Program-made: the position numbers and the translations under genes
Notes under the pieces: generated by a model
The model's database searches: none
Seen by the model: the letters and a program-made list of their open reading frames with translations, nothing else
Told to the model about the DNA's origin: nothing
Source: Gigaspora margarita
Taxonomy: Eukaryota; Glomeromycota; Glomeromycetes; Diversisporales; Gigasporaceae
Direction: 5' to 3'
NCBI GenBank assembly: GCA_009809945.1
Contig: WTPW01000500.1
Location: 62,001 to 126,000, forward strand
Length of the DNA: 64,000 nt
Shown here: piece by piece, positions 1-10,725 of the stretch
Position numbering within the stretch: position 1 is the first letter of the stretch
How the letters are laid out: each line of letters begins with the position of its first letter

Positions 1-800
1 AACACGGCTTCTATTTAAAATTTACAAAACTTGATCGAAGATTTCTAGACACTCACTGATAAAATTTGATAAACTTTTTTTCTTTAAATTTTACAGACTT
101 CTATAATTAAAACAAAAAATGTTCATCAAATTTGGTCAGGTGAGTATTGAGATATCTTCGATCAAAATTTCACAACAATCTTTATTTGATCAAAATTTAT
201 TAAACTTGTTCAAAGATATCTTGAACACTTACCTGACCAAATTTGATGAACTTTTTTTTTATTTAATTGTCAAAATTTGTAGAATTTTTTTAAAAAAGTT
301 CATGGAATATAGTCAGATAAGTATTAAGATATACTCAATCAAAGCTTTATACCAATTTTCAATACAACTTCTATTTAAAATTTGATCAAAGATTTCTAGA
401 TGCCCACCTTATCAAATTTGATAACCTTTTTAAAGTTCATCGAATTTGGTCAGATAAGTATTAAGATATCTTCAATCAAAATTCACATCAATCTTCAATA
501 CAACTTCTATTTAATCAAAATTTATAAACTTCAATCGAAGATATCTTAACACTTACCTGACCAAATTTGATAAACTTTTTTATTTAATTGTAAAAATCTG
601 TGAAATTTAAAGAAAAGGAAGTTTATTAGACATAGTTTGAAATATCTTTGATCAAAGTTTTATATTTAAATCTTATAAAAACTTTGATCAAAAATTGATG
701 ATGAACTTTTTTTTTTTTAATTTCCATATATTTCTACAATTAAGATAAAAATTCATTAAATTTGATTAGACGAGTGTAGAAACATCTTCAATTAAATTGT
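1..800. repeat. Array of alternating inverted repeats
   Basis: The stretch repeats the block ATCAAATTTGGTCAGGTAAG, then ATTAAGATATCTTCGATCAA, alternately in direct and inverted orientation (for example forward at 124-172 and reverse at 212-250, forward again near 440-480, reverse near 525-570). Each forward/reverse pair can fold into a hairpin. Copies are imperfect and the array runs off the left edge of the window. The open frames inside it are by-products of the repeat. Confidence 0.7.
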
Positions 801-894
801 AAAAAATTAAAATAATTGGCAGAGTGTGGCATTATTAAAAAAGGGTGTAGAAGTATCAATTCTACTATAAATAACAAAATTATCTTATCATTAT

Positions 895-1710
895 TTATTT
901 ATCTAAAGATGGCAGGCCATGTTGATTTGCATAATTTCTAATAAATTTTAATACATGTAATACTATAGTAAACAAAATTGCAGAATTACTAACATGACTA
1001 CTTAATTTATAAATTTTTGGAACTAGCCCATATTGCTGATAATGTGCATGTAACGATTTCCATCTAGTTCATCCAATACTGTACATATATGGTTAGCCAA
1101 GCAGCTTGACAAACTAATGCTCTACTAAACTGGTAATTGGTTGTTAAATATGTTTTTGTTACCCTATTATTTAATATTCCAAATCTAGCGCTAGCATCTA
1201 ACATTCCTAAAAAACAGAAATTACTTTCTGATTGAGATAACGCTTTTATTTCAAGATAGTGTTTAAGAGCTTCTTGTATGTGATTTTTGCAATACAATGC
1301 TTTTGACAACATGAATTTTGTAATTTTTTTAAAAAGACTCATCATCCTGTTTTTCTAACCTTATTAAAGATTTGTTTTCTTTTTGATAGATGCTTGTATA
1401 GGTTTGAGAGTATAAATTTTTTTGAATTCCTCAACTTGTTTTAAAGTAAAAACATCATTTACATCATTTTCCTGACCTTTCTCAAATATAATATTATCAT
1501 TTACATCACCTTCCTGACCTTCTTCAGATAATATACTTTCGCTCTTATTACCTATACCACAATTATCATCATCGCACTATCACTATTATTCTTTAAATTA
1601 ATCATTTGATAAACTTCATAAAGTTCGTTTAGTTCATTAGTTAAAGTTTCTAATTTGCTATGCATTTCTAAAAAGATACTATCAAATAAAAAATTTTTAA
1701 TTTTAGACAT
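895..1710 (-). pseudogene. Decayed ORF, probably transposon-derived; product unknown
   Basis: On the minus strand an ATG at 1710 opens a frame beginning MSKIKNFLFDSIFLEMHSKL with a coiled-coil-like LETLTNELNELYEVYQM stretch. The protein-like reading continues through several frame changes. A 1-nt loss near 1568 leads into an acidic EEGQEGDVND segment, tandem stops follow near 1362, then a frame starting SKALYCKNHIQEALKHYLEI covers about 1070-1320. A last shift near 1068 leads to a segment ending NYANQHGLPSLDK at 895. Piecing the frames gives one decayed protein of roughly 260 residues. The layout (helical N-terminal part, then a segment ending in NYA...LP) reminds me of ORFs of transposon origin common in Rhizophagus, but that is memory and not a search. 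The multiple frameshifts make it non-functional. Confidence 0.45.
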
Positions 1711-3404
1711 CAATACTTCAAAAAAGAAAAATAAAAGACAAATGTGCAAAATAAAATCAAATTATTATAGACTATTTATATACCATAAAACCATAACAAG
1801 AAGCAACTGCATATTATCTTGATTATTTCAAATATGTACATACATACATATGTACGTACACCTATTGTTATATTTAATATGCATTATTTCAAGATAATAC
1901 GTAGACAACTAATTTATTCTATATAAAAAAATGACCAATATACTTCGATAATTAAAATCTGAACATATCATATCTATATGCGCTTTACTTATGTTTAATT
2001 GAATTCTTCTGCCTTTTTCGTATACTCAAATATTTTGTCATTATTATTAATATTGTTCAGTTTATCGGGTCCCTTCTAATTCTAATACTTGGTTTGACTT
2101 CTGAGCACATTTCCATGCATTAGCATGTAGCTTTTAAAGTTTCCTTATCTTTGGTTGATAGTCTTTAAAGTCAATCTTATTCGGTACATTTTTATACTAC
2201 TAACTTAATTCATCATTCAGATCACCATAATATCATACTGTACTGCGAAGCGATTGTTAGACATCATTATCTCTAACCTTAGATATCTGATATTATAAAA
2301 TAAAATTAAAAATTAATAAAAAATAAAATTATAAATTATAAAAAAAATAAAAATAAAAAAATCTTACAATTTGTACCGCCTACTTTAAACCTAACAAATG
2401 TTCAGCATTTATATTGTTCAAATAATATAATATGACTTGATCCTCTTATTCAAATATTTAACAACTCATATCATATACCTATGATGATTCTTCACCTTAA
2501 TACATACTCAATTCTTATTGATATTAATTGGGTATACTAACCAAATACGCATCAATTCAATGCTATTTTATGATTTCAGGCATATTTTTTCTCATGCTTT
2601 TGTGCTTGCTTATTTAAAATTGATACTATGCTATTGTTTTCTTCTTATTTCCAACTTTATCCTAATTATCACAAATTTCACTATTGGAATGATAAAAATA
2701 TTTGTTCGGATCTCTACAGTATGTTTCTTTAATTTTTTCTTATTTTATATGCTAAAACAAAAAAACAAAGTTCTTTCACTTCTTTTATATTATACTCATT
2801 TTTCATACTACTAATACAAGCTGCCACTTGGCACCTTGATCATTCAAATTTCAATAAGAAAGATCTTTATCTAAGATCCTTTGCATCATGGCATTAGCAG
2901 AGCCCCAGTACTAATCTAGGCTTCTACATGCCCTTACTCTTGTTGGCCTGTTCACTTGGCTTGTTTGACTAGTTTATTGTTTGGACTCATCCAAGCATGG
3001 ATCTTTACTACCTTACAGTTTCTTAAGCACAGCACAAGACTTCTGATTCTACATATTAACTGTAATTAACTGTATTAACTGTATTAACTGCATTACATTA
3101 GGTGATCATGTTAAATGATAACTCCAGTACTATGAATTACTGGGGTTGATCAATTTTAGATCGATTTACATTTACGGAATGATCTCTGAGCAACGATCTT
3201 CATGTAACTATAAAGCATAAACCTCGATATTTTAAAATTTTATTATGCTAATCAAAGATCATTATTAATTAAAAAATAATCAGCATATTGAATTCTATTG
3301 CTTTATTAAAAAATCTCAATTTTGAAAAATTTTCAATTTGCTTAGTTTCTGTTGACTCAACCCTATATATAGATTATGTAGATCACTGATCTGTATAACA
3401 GAGA
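1711..3404. other. AT-rich stretch without a recognisable gene
   Basis: No convincing gene is visible. Minus-strand fragments around 2040-2260 read like protein in short pieces (for example NKIDFKDYQPKIRK) but are broken by stops, so they are at best remnants. Positions 2290-2360 are A/T low-complexity sequence. The open frame at 2518-2814 is hydrophobic by composition and has no supporting signal. Confidence 0.5.
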
Positions 3405-4011
3405 AATCCTCCTGGTTAAATGTAATAATTCTCTTAAATGAATAATTGGCTTGTAAATATTATTTTTATAAAAGTTAAATTTTATTCAAATATTTCTTAC
3501 TCATTAATACTAGTTCTCTAGCTCTTTATAATCAAATAAAAAAAAACACTTCAGAAGCACTTTTTTTATCAGTTTTTCTTGAATCATTTTATCACAAACT
3601 AAAATAAACATATATAAAAGGACAGCCAAGTAAAAACTATTATTTATTTTTTTTGTAAATTTTTTTTTAAATTATTTTTTTTAAATTATTTTTTTATTTT
3701 ATTTTTTTTTAATTCAGTTTAAATTTATTTTATTTTATTTTAAATTATTTTTTATTTTAAATTATTATATTTTATTTAAATTATATTTTATTTTATATTT
3801 TTTGTATAGCTGCGAAATATGTATAGAAAGTTATTTCAAATTTTAGCCTAAATAAAGCTTAATTTTGGCTAAAATTCAAAACCATACCTCATTGTGTTAT
3901 TTTGTAGTTATATAGTATTTTTTTTTAATTTTGACTTTTTTTATATAATCATTTTACTAGAAACATCAAACCAGAAGGATAATACTAACTAAAAATTAAC
4001 TTCAAATGGCC
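3405..4011 (-). mobile_element. Truncated copy of dispersed TIR repeat R1
   Basis: Read on the minus strand, this matches the longer copies at 43691-45138 and about 59610-62650. The right end carries the terminal motif GGCCATTTGAAGTTAATTTT, followed by TTAGTTAGTA. Inside are a small palindromic section (3805-3925, arms TATAGCTGCGAAATA and TGTTATTTTGTAGTTATA), an A/T low-complexity block (3640-3800) and the block ending in ATATATGTTTATTTTAG. The other terminus is missing, so this copy is truncated. No ORF is present. Confidence 0.5.
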
Positions 4012-4332
4012 TTATGCTATATTGGGCTAATATAAAAGAAATTATAGAAATCCAAGTAATGGTATAAATAATAGATTGATAATTTATGGCAGAAATGCTA
4101 TATTTATTTTATTAATAGATATTTTATTATATATATAGGCAATATTTGCTCCACTTTGAAAGCATGTTTGCCATAATATTCTATTAATATTAAATAAAGA
4201 ATACTCTAAACAATTCTAAAATTATATCACTCTCTTTCGAAGTGCCAAATTGCTATAAACACAAAGTCTCTTGCTTGTCTATATATACTAGCAAACTATA
4301 ATAAATCACTGCTCAGTTTTGTCTCTGTGCTC

Positions 4333-5446
4333 CAATAATAGTAAATGGCCTGAAATGACCCAAATGATCCAAATAACAAATGACTAATCATTGGGTTATT
4401 TCACAGGCCAGATGATCTAGAAGGTCATAATCTATATTAATCAATATTCTAATACCCTTTAGCTAATCAGAATTGATAGTCAAACAAAATAAAAATATAA
4501 TCAATAAGCATAGCCATATATTAAAGTTCTAATCATATGTTAATTGAAATAATAATTTGCATATATTATTTTGAACAACTTTACTTAAGACATAAATATT
4601 AATTAACTTAGTAAGATCTAAACATCAATATATAGCTACAAAGATTAATTAGGAAAGTAATAAGTTTAATAACCTTTATTAATTTGACCAGGTGCAATTA
4701 TTTTGCCAACAAAATTACTTCACCAATATAACATTTTACTGACAAATATTTACTAACAAGTTCATTTTACTGACAATTTGTTTCACCAATGCTTATTTCA
4801 CTAACAAAGTAATTCTGGTTATTGTTGTTAGGGTTAGAGTAGGGTCAGAGTAGAATTAGAGTTAAAGTTAGTGTGCTTTTTAAAAAAAACCTTGTCAGTA
4901 AAATGGGCTTCAGTGAAACAAACTGTCAGTAAAATAAACTTGTCAGTAAATATTTGTAGGTGAAATGTTATGTTGATGAAGTGATTGTCAGCAAAATAAT
5001 TCAGACCCAAATTGACCAATACAATTATTTAATATCTTAAAAAGAACTTAATAGTCCAAGTAATGTTATCATAATTTAATGACTTGAGGTTATTTAAATT
5101 TTAGTTAAACAATTGGGTTGATTAACATTTCTAGTTGAACTGGGCATATAAATTTTTATTGGGTTTTGGACCAAGCCTACAAATACCTGGCCTGACCCAG
5201 CCTACTTCAAAACCTATATATATGCATTATCATTATGTAATCAATCTATATAAAAAAATAAACTCTATATGTGCAATTATTTAATGACTAAATGACTCTC
5301 AAATGACTCTGGTCATTTCTAAATAACTATAGTCATTTGGTCATGAGTTATTTCCAAATGACCAAAAATTGAGATGTTCTATAATAACTAGTTATTTTAA
5401 GGTCATTTGAAAATTTTGCAAATAACTAGGTCATTTACTATCACTA
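4333..5446. mobile_element. Non-autonomous hAT element (GGTCATTTG family), decayed copy
   Basis: The ends are CAATAATAGTAAATG (4333) and its inverted partner CATTTACTATCACTA (ending 5446). The less decayed relative at 47642-48883 has CAGTGATGGTAAATGACC, so the differences are all transitions. The flanks CTGTGCTC (4325-4332) and TTGTACTT (5447-5454) read as an 8-bp target-site duplication that differs only by transitions. Subterminal regions are full of GGTCATTTG and CAAATGACC motifs, typical of transposase-binding repeats in hAT elements. It encodes no transposase and contains the foldback element at 4693-5012. Confidence 0.7.
4693..5012. mobile_element. Foldback element F1, copy 1 (nested)
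   Basis: The arms 4693-4815 and 4888-5012 are inverted copies built from segments like ATTTTACTGACAA and TTTCACCAA. The centre carries a telomere-like stretch GTTAGGGTTAGAGTAGGG (near 4828). The same design recurs at 10726-11020 and 53083-53400. The element lies inside the hAT element 4333-5446. It has no coding capacity. Confidence 0.65.
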
Positions 5447-6986
5447 TTGTACTTATGTGACTCTCTGTTATTAGTTGCTCAGTTAGCCTTGATTTCTGAC
5501 AAGTATTCACGGACTAATAGCAGTATATGCTATTTTTTGCAAATCTATCAAATAGTGAGTTATAAAAAGCAAATAACTGTTCAGATTGGATCAAAAAATT
5601 CAACGATATTTAAACCTATCATTTTTAAAAAAGTTTTTCTAACTTTGGAAGTTCAGACCATGAATGAGATTTTTTGAATAACATATTTTTGAAGTTAATT
5701 TTGATAGTTCTATTTGTGATATTATATTGATATTTAACTTGCAAACAATTCATAAATTAAAATTTTATTTGTTACTTGACCCCTATATCAATATTACTAT
5801 GAAATACACATATGAAATTCCATGTTACTGCTTATGTGGTCCAGTGACTTCATTTATCTCAATACCTCATACCAACAATCATCAACTCTATGCAGAGACA
5901 CAAAAATTTTAAAAAGATTAAAAATAATAAATCATAATTTTTACTGAATATCACATTATAAAACTATTTTTGCTTTTTTATATGCATATGAAGTTAAATA
6001 AAGAATCTAATTAGTTAACTATTTTAGGAGCCAATCATATTTGTGTATTTTAACTCACATGCATAAAAGATACTTTTATATTTTTGCATTATATAATTTT
6101 AAAAGAATGTTAATATAGTGTTCTGATCCAGTTAAGTATCACTTGGGTTATTCGCAGGTAGGCAGATGACCCAGGTTAAATTATGGCCCACCTGAGTAGT
6201 CAACCTGTGGGTCACCCATGGGTCAACCCACAGGTCACACACATGGGTACCCATATGGGTTAGTTATAAACTATATATAAAGGCTATATTGTACATATAT
6301 GCATATTATTTTACTTATTTTACTAAAGCTATATGAGTGCTATCATATGAAAAGAAGACTTTGGATAACAAAATATAGCTGAAAGCCAGGAATTTTATCA
6401 ACCCTTTTTTTTAAAAATACTAAACATTGATTGAACCCCTGATTCTGTTGATTATCTTATTTATTGAACAATCAGATCCCCATAATTTTGTATTATTTCT
6501 GTAATCATGTGATATCATGAACAAAGTTCACAATTGAAATCAAAGAATCCCAACTATGGCTGAAATATACAAGAGCAGAAGTCATTAATTAGAATAGAAA
6601 TAAGAGCATGAAATAAAGCATAGAAAAAAAATACTTATCTCAGTACCCAAAATCACCACAGCAAGACACTACAAACCTTGAGACCTGGACCAAATCTTCC
6701 ACATTTTTTTCCATCTACAATTTGAGGAATTAGGAGTCTTGATCAATAGTTGTATATAGTTTAGAGTAGTTAGAAGTGTTATTAGGTAGTTTTAGTTAAT
6801 GACTCCTAATAAACACTTCCACAATGTTCCATAATCAGACCTGATAAAATGAGCTGATCAACAAATGAAAAGTGTTGCTGGGTCTTTTTTTGAAAAATTT
6901 TTTTTAGGGTTAGACTGTAGTTTGAATGACCTACTCGCAGGTAAATTTTTATATTACCTGGGTGACCTGGGTTACCTACTTGCAAA

Positions 6987-7555
6987 CAGTGTTTAAAATT
7001 CAGATTTAAACTTATGTTCTCATGTGAACTAAGTTTAGAGAATTAATGTTCTCAAAATATTTTTAATATTCTTATATATAGAATATTATTTTTTAAAATA
7101 AGCTTATATTTTTATTGTATAAGCTTATTTTGGGTTTTTTAAATAAAATTATAGATAGGAACTTTCTGNTTTCAATNGTACTTGAAACANTAAAATTNAT
7201 CAAACNAATTATATTTATTCAATCTTTTACATTTATAAAATTTTTGCAAATTTGTAAAGAAAAACTAATAGTTACAAAAATTAATATATATATATATATA
7301 TCATGATTTACTAGGCCAATTTTAGTATTTAAAGTGCTATTGAAATTAGTAAGTTCTTGTCTACAATTTTGTTTAAGAGCCTAAACCATATTATTATAAT
7401 AATAAAAAAAGTTATAATATATTAATTATAATATTATGAGAACATTATATCTATACAAAATGTTCTCAAATAAGAGAACTTTATTTTAAACATTAATGTT
7501 CTTAACAAAACTTTAATGTTCTTTAAGAACATAAGAACACAAAGTTTAAACACTG
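6987..7555. mobile_element. hAT-C: short hAT element nested in hAT-A
   Basis: The termini are CAGTGTTTAAA (6987) and TTTAAACACTG (ending 7555), with further inverted TTATGTTCT and AGAACATAA motifs. The 8-bp flanks CTTGCAAA (6979-6986) and CCCACAGA (7556-7563) differ at four positions, all transitions, which fits one decayed target-site duplication. Subterminal ATGTTCT/AGAACAT repeats are present. Five ambiguous bases cluster at 7169-7206. The element is non-coding. Confidence 0.6.
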
Positions 7556-8173
7556 CCCACAGATGACCCATAGCAGAATTTTTTCTACTACCCAGTGTTC
7601 ATCCAGATGACCCAGGTGACTCACCAGTGGGTGATCCGAGTTGGGATTTTTTGTGACGGGTTAGAACTACTATTGTTAGGCGAAACTATTTTTGGTAAAT
7701 GACGAAAGTCAAAACTAAACCTGGCGAAAGTCAGAACTGGTGAAACTCTGGCGAAATGTCGAAACTCTGGCAAAACGTCAAAACTCTGGCAAAATGTCAA
7801 AACTATGGTGAAACCTGGTAAAGCTAAAACCCTGGAGAAAGTCAAACACAGTGAATATCAAAACCTCTAATACTTTGGAATGACTGAGCCATGTTGGTAA
7901 ATCAAGCAAACTATTTTGCACATGGCTATTAAGCATAGCATGTAACTTATAAAAAATGTATAAAAACAATAAACAAAATGATAGCCTTTTGGTTGTATTT
8001 GAGTACTATTAAAAGAAAACTAGAGTTCAGGCTTTTGAATTTATAATAAATCAATTCAGCCTTGAAAATTCAAAGTCTGAAATACTGTTTTCTTTTAGTA
8101 GCGCTTATCTATGCATTAATATTATTTGTATAAAATAAACTTATATAAATATTTAAACCCTCCAGTAAAATTT

Positions 8174-8275
8174 TAGGGTTAGTATGGACTGGAATTATGT
8201 TGATGCCAGCCGGGGTTTTTTACACTAAAACACGGTCGGCATTAACATAATTCGGCCCACACTAACCCTAGATTC
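8174..8275. repeat. Long hairpin with telomere-like arm ends
   Basis: The arm AGGGTTAGTATGGACTGGAA (continuing TTATGTTGATGCC) pairs with an inverted partner ending in CACTAACCCTA, giving arms of about 43 bp and a short T/A-rich loop. It abuts the left end of the TIR element at 8268. It is non-coding. Confidence 0.6.
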
Positions 8276-8735
8276 TAGGAACTGTCTTAGCGTTACCAAC
8301 CTAAAAAAATTTCGTTAAAGAAATTTCGCTGCTAGATTAGAGTTAGGTTTTCTATTAGTTTAGGTTAAGAAGAGTCTTCTAATACCAAAATTTTGCAACG
8401 AAACCTTTTTGTTAATGCGTAAAAGGTGGGAAGACGGTATAACAAATGGGTTTAGGTTCAACTTTAGAGGGACCCGAACAAAACTGATCCAAGGAAATTT
8501 AAAATCCATTAACACCTCTCCTGAAGCATTTCAAACCTATATCAAAGATGAACTGACCAACAAACGAATTTGCGGCCCATTCAAAGAAAACAACATGCCC
8601 TGCGAAACCTATCAAATAAACCGGTTCATAGGTAAAATGAACAATTTTTTGCATTTCGTCTACGTAGCACCTGAACTTGAAATCTAATTGGCCAGCGAAT
8701 TTTTTAGGTAATGCTAGGACAGTTAGATTCTAGAT
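8268..8735. mobile_element. Small TIR element carrying a retroelement fragment
   Basis: Inverted termini of about 45 bp with mismatches: the left end has CTAGATTCTAGGAACTGTC, then TTAGCGTTACC; the right end reads inverted as CTAGAATCTAACTGTCC, then TAGCATTACC. Between them is an open frame of 90 codons (8415-8687) that resembles part of a DIRS-like polyprotein. The element sits inside hAT-B. A target-site duplication is not clear because the ends are themselves partly palindromic (TAGATTCTAG). Confidence 0.5.
8415..8687 (+). pseudogene. Fragment of a DIRS-like retroelement polyprotein (region just before the reverse transcriptase)
   Basis: The ATG at 8415 opens a 90-residue frame. The arrangement W-x-x-G-I-x-x-G-F-R-x-x-F, R-T-x-L, N-x-x-S-x-x-x-x-P-E, Y-I-x-x-E-L, RICGPF and then INRF is what I know from the segment directly upstream of and entering the reverse-transcriptase domain of DIRS-type tyrosine-recombinase elements. 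There RxxGPF is followed by HINRFGVIPK. The frame stops 22 residues after INRF, so no catalytic part of the polymerase is present. It is a captured fragment inside a TIR element, not a working gene. Whether it is expressed as a small protein is unknown. The family call rests on remembered motifs. Confidence 0.5.
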
Positions 8736-10212
8736 CATTTTAACCCAGGTCAAAATAAATTTATTATTATATTATTAAGATTTTTCTCTTTAATTAAATA
8801 TTATACATAAGTAACTTGTTAACATTATTATTATGCAATTATTTTCCAATGCTCTATAACTTATAATAGATCAAATATAGTAAAATTTAGATTACTGATT
8901 AAAAAGTATCATATATGACAGTACGTATATATGATTATTTTCTATTCTTGCCTCTTTTACTCATCTTTTACTAATTTCATTACTTTTCTAGTTTCGCCAT
9001 CTTTTAATAGTTTCACCAGTTTCGTCAGTTTCGCCATTTCGCCATTTTAATTTTTTTTTGACGAAAGTCGAAACTTTCGCCTGTGGCGAAACCTCTAGGT
9101 TTCGCCTAACAACACTAGTTAGAACACTAGTTAATATTATTGTATAAAATAATTAAGATATTCCAAACTCGGAGAACTTAAGAATGTTTAAAAATTTACA
9201 GTAACTATAAATGTCAAAATGATCAGTTAAAAGATATTTAAGAAGTTAAACGTAAGTTTTAATTTTAACTTTATTTCATCTTATTTTTATCTTGCATGTT
9301 AATTTAAAGGTTAAATGTGCTATAGATATGATTTGGGTTAAGTAGTAGTGATAAATATGAGTAGTAATTATTTATTAATAGTATAGATTCAATAACAACT
9401 TTGTAATAACTGGGGTTTAGCCATATTTTGAGCAACATTATTTATACTAAATTTGAAACCGCAATAAAAAACAATATTTAGCCTTTACCAAAACATTTTT
9501 TGCCATTTTTAAAAACAATTTTTCTGGTTCCCTGGTTGCCGTCAATGATGTCACGTGGTATCCGTTTGTCACAAGACTGTGACCAGGAACCCGGAAAAAT
9601 TGTTTTTAAAAATGGCAAAAAATGCTTTGGTAACGGCTAAATATTGTTTTTTATTGCGGTATCAAATTTAGTATAAATAATGTTGATCAAAATATGGCTA
9701 AACTCCAGTTATTACAAAGTTGTTATTGAATCTATACTATTAATAAATAATTACTACTCGTATTTATCATTACTACTTAACCCAAATCATATATATAGCA
9801 CATACTTAACAATTTAACCTTTAAATTAATATGCAAGATAAAAATACGATTAAAATTAAAGCTTACGTTTAACTTCTTAAATATCTTTTAACTGATCATT
9901 TTGACATTTATAGTTACTGTAAAATTTTAAATATTCTTAAGTTCTCCGNGTTTGGAATATCTCAATTATTTTACACAATAATATTAACATTCTTTTGAAG
10001 TTATATAATGCAAAAATGCGGATGTATCTTTTATGCACGTGAGTTAAAATACTCAAATATGATTGGCTCCTAAAATAGTTAACCAATCAGATTCTTCATG
10101 TAACTTCGCATGCATAAAAAAAAGTAAAAATTGTTTTATAATGTGATATTCGGTAAAAATTGTGATGTATTGTTTTCTAATCTTTTCGAAATTTTTCCGT
10201 GTCCCTGTCGGC

Positions 10213-10262
10213 AACTCGTGATTCGAATCGCGATAAACTCGGATTACTCGAGTCACGAGTTT
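10213..10262. repeat. Short inverted repeat AACTCGTGA...TCACGAGTT
   Basis: The pair AACTCGTGATTCGAATCGCG and CTCGAGTCACGAGTT forms a hairpin immediately outside the right end of the giant palindrome. It is CpG-rich compared with its surroundings. Confidence 0.45.
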
Positions 10263-10486
10263 GCAAGTTCAGTCATTACACCGGCTAAGATTATGCATCG
10301 CTAATTCACAAAAAAGCTTCTGGCTAACAGCCGGCCCGCTTTATACGGGTGGGAGCTACATATCTCGTTCAATTATACATCAATCATATTAATGTGTGCT
10401 ATATATCTCTTCAAAGCATCCAAATTATATCACATGCATGCAGTTCTTTTCGTGACTAATGTCGAGACGTGACATTATTTTTAAAA

Positions 10487-10549
10487 ATCGATATGTGAAA
10501 TTGAAGCATTATTAATCAATCGATATGTGAAATTGAAGCATTATTAATT
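10487..10549. repeat. Two-copy tandem repeat of about 31 bp
   Basis: The unit AATCGATATGTGAAATTGAA, then GCATTATTAAT, occurs twice in direct succession with essentially no differences. A diverged ATTATTAATTTC echo follows. Confidence 0.7.
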
Positions 10550-10725
10550 TCGAATTTATCATAATGACGTTAATGATTATTAATTTCAAAATTTTATGAT
10601 GCAAAGATAACGCTATTGATTATCAAACTTTTAAATTCATATTTTTGAATTTGAATGTTTATTTATTTATTTTTTGAGCATGAGTTTCGTATTTTGTTTA
10701 GCAACAAGTTTCATCCTGCTTTGAT

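Larger units (their letters stand above)
7668..9117. mobile_element. hAT-B: non-autonomous hAT element with GGCGAAAC repeats
   Basis: The ends are TACTATTGTTAGGCGAAAC (7668) and the inverted GTTTCGCCTAACAACACTA (ending 9117). A perfect 8-bp target-site duplication GTTAGAAC sits at 7660-7667 and 9118-9125. Both ends are filled with GGCGAAACTCTGG or TTTCGCCA motifs (7680-7830 and 8990-9110), the usual subterminal repeats of hAT elements. There is no transposase. It contains a hairpin (8174-8275) and a smaller TIR element (8268-8735). Its CpGs are well preserved, unlike the host hAT-A, so it is a younger insertion. Confidence 0.8.
6117..9129. mobile_element. hAT-A: outer hAT element of the nest
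   Basis: The left end is TAGTGTTCTGATCCAG (6117). The right end is the inverted CCGGGTTAGAACACTA, split by the insertion of hAT-B and completed at 9126-9129. The flanks share GTTAATA(T) (6110-6116 and 9130-9137), a 7-8 bp target-site duplication. Without its nested insertions the element is about 1 kb. Subterminal parts (6135-6260, 6910-6985, 7560-7640) are packed with GGGTCACC, CAGGTGACC and ATGACCCA motifs. It has no transposase. It contains hAT-C and hAT-B. Confidence 0.6.
5886..10208. repeat. Giant palindrome, left arm split by a 3-kb nested transposon insertion
   Basis: The uninterrupted inner part is 9130-9988: arms 9130-about 9540 and about 9578-9988 are nearly perfect inverted copies around a spacer of roughly 35 bp. 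The outer part of the right arm (9989-about 10208) finds its inverted partner not next to 9130 but at 5886-6116. Joining 6116 directly to 9130 restores a continuous arm (GAATGTTAATATTATTGT), so each arm was originally about 630 bp before a hAT element inserted. The outer left arm has lost CpGs by transition relative to the right arm. Such arms would extrude as a cruciform or give a long hairpin RNA if transcribed. No coding potential is seen in it. Confidence 0.7.

Noticed and set aside
1..800. CRISPR-like repeat/spacer array
   Set aside because: Repeats alternate in orientation, vary in length and lie in a eukaryotic genome; they form hairpins rather than regular direct repeats with unique spacers.
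7621..7845. Minus-strand frame with FDVLPEFRHFARVSP-like repeats
   Set aside because: It comes from translation of the GGCGAAACTCTGG subterminal repeats of hAT-B.
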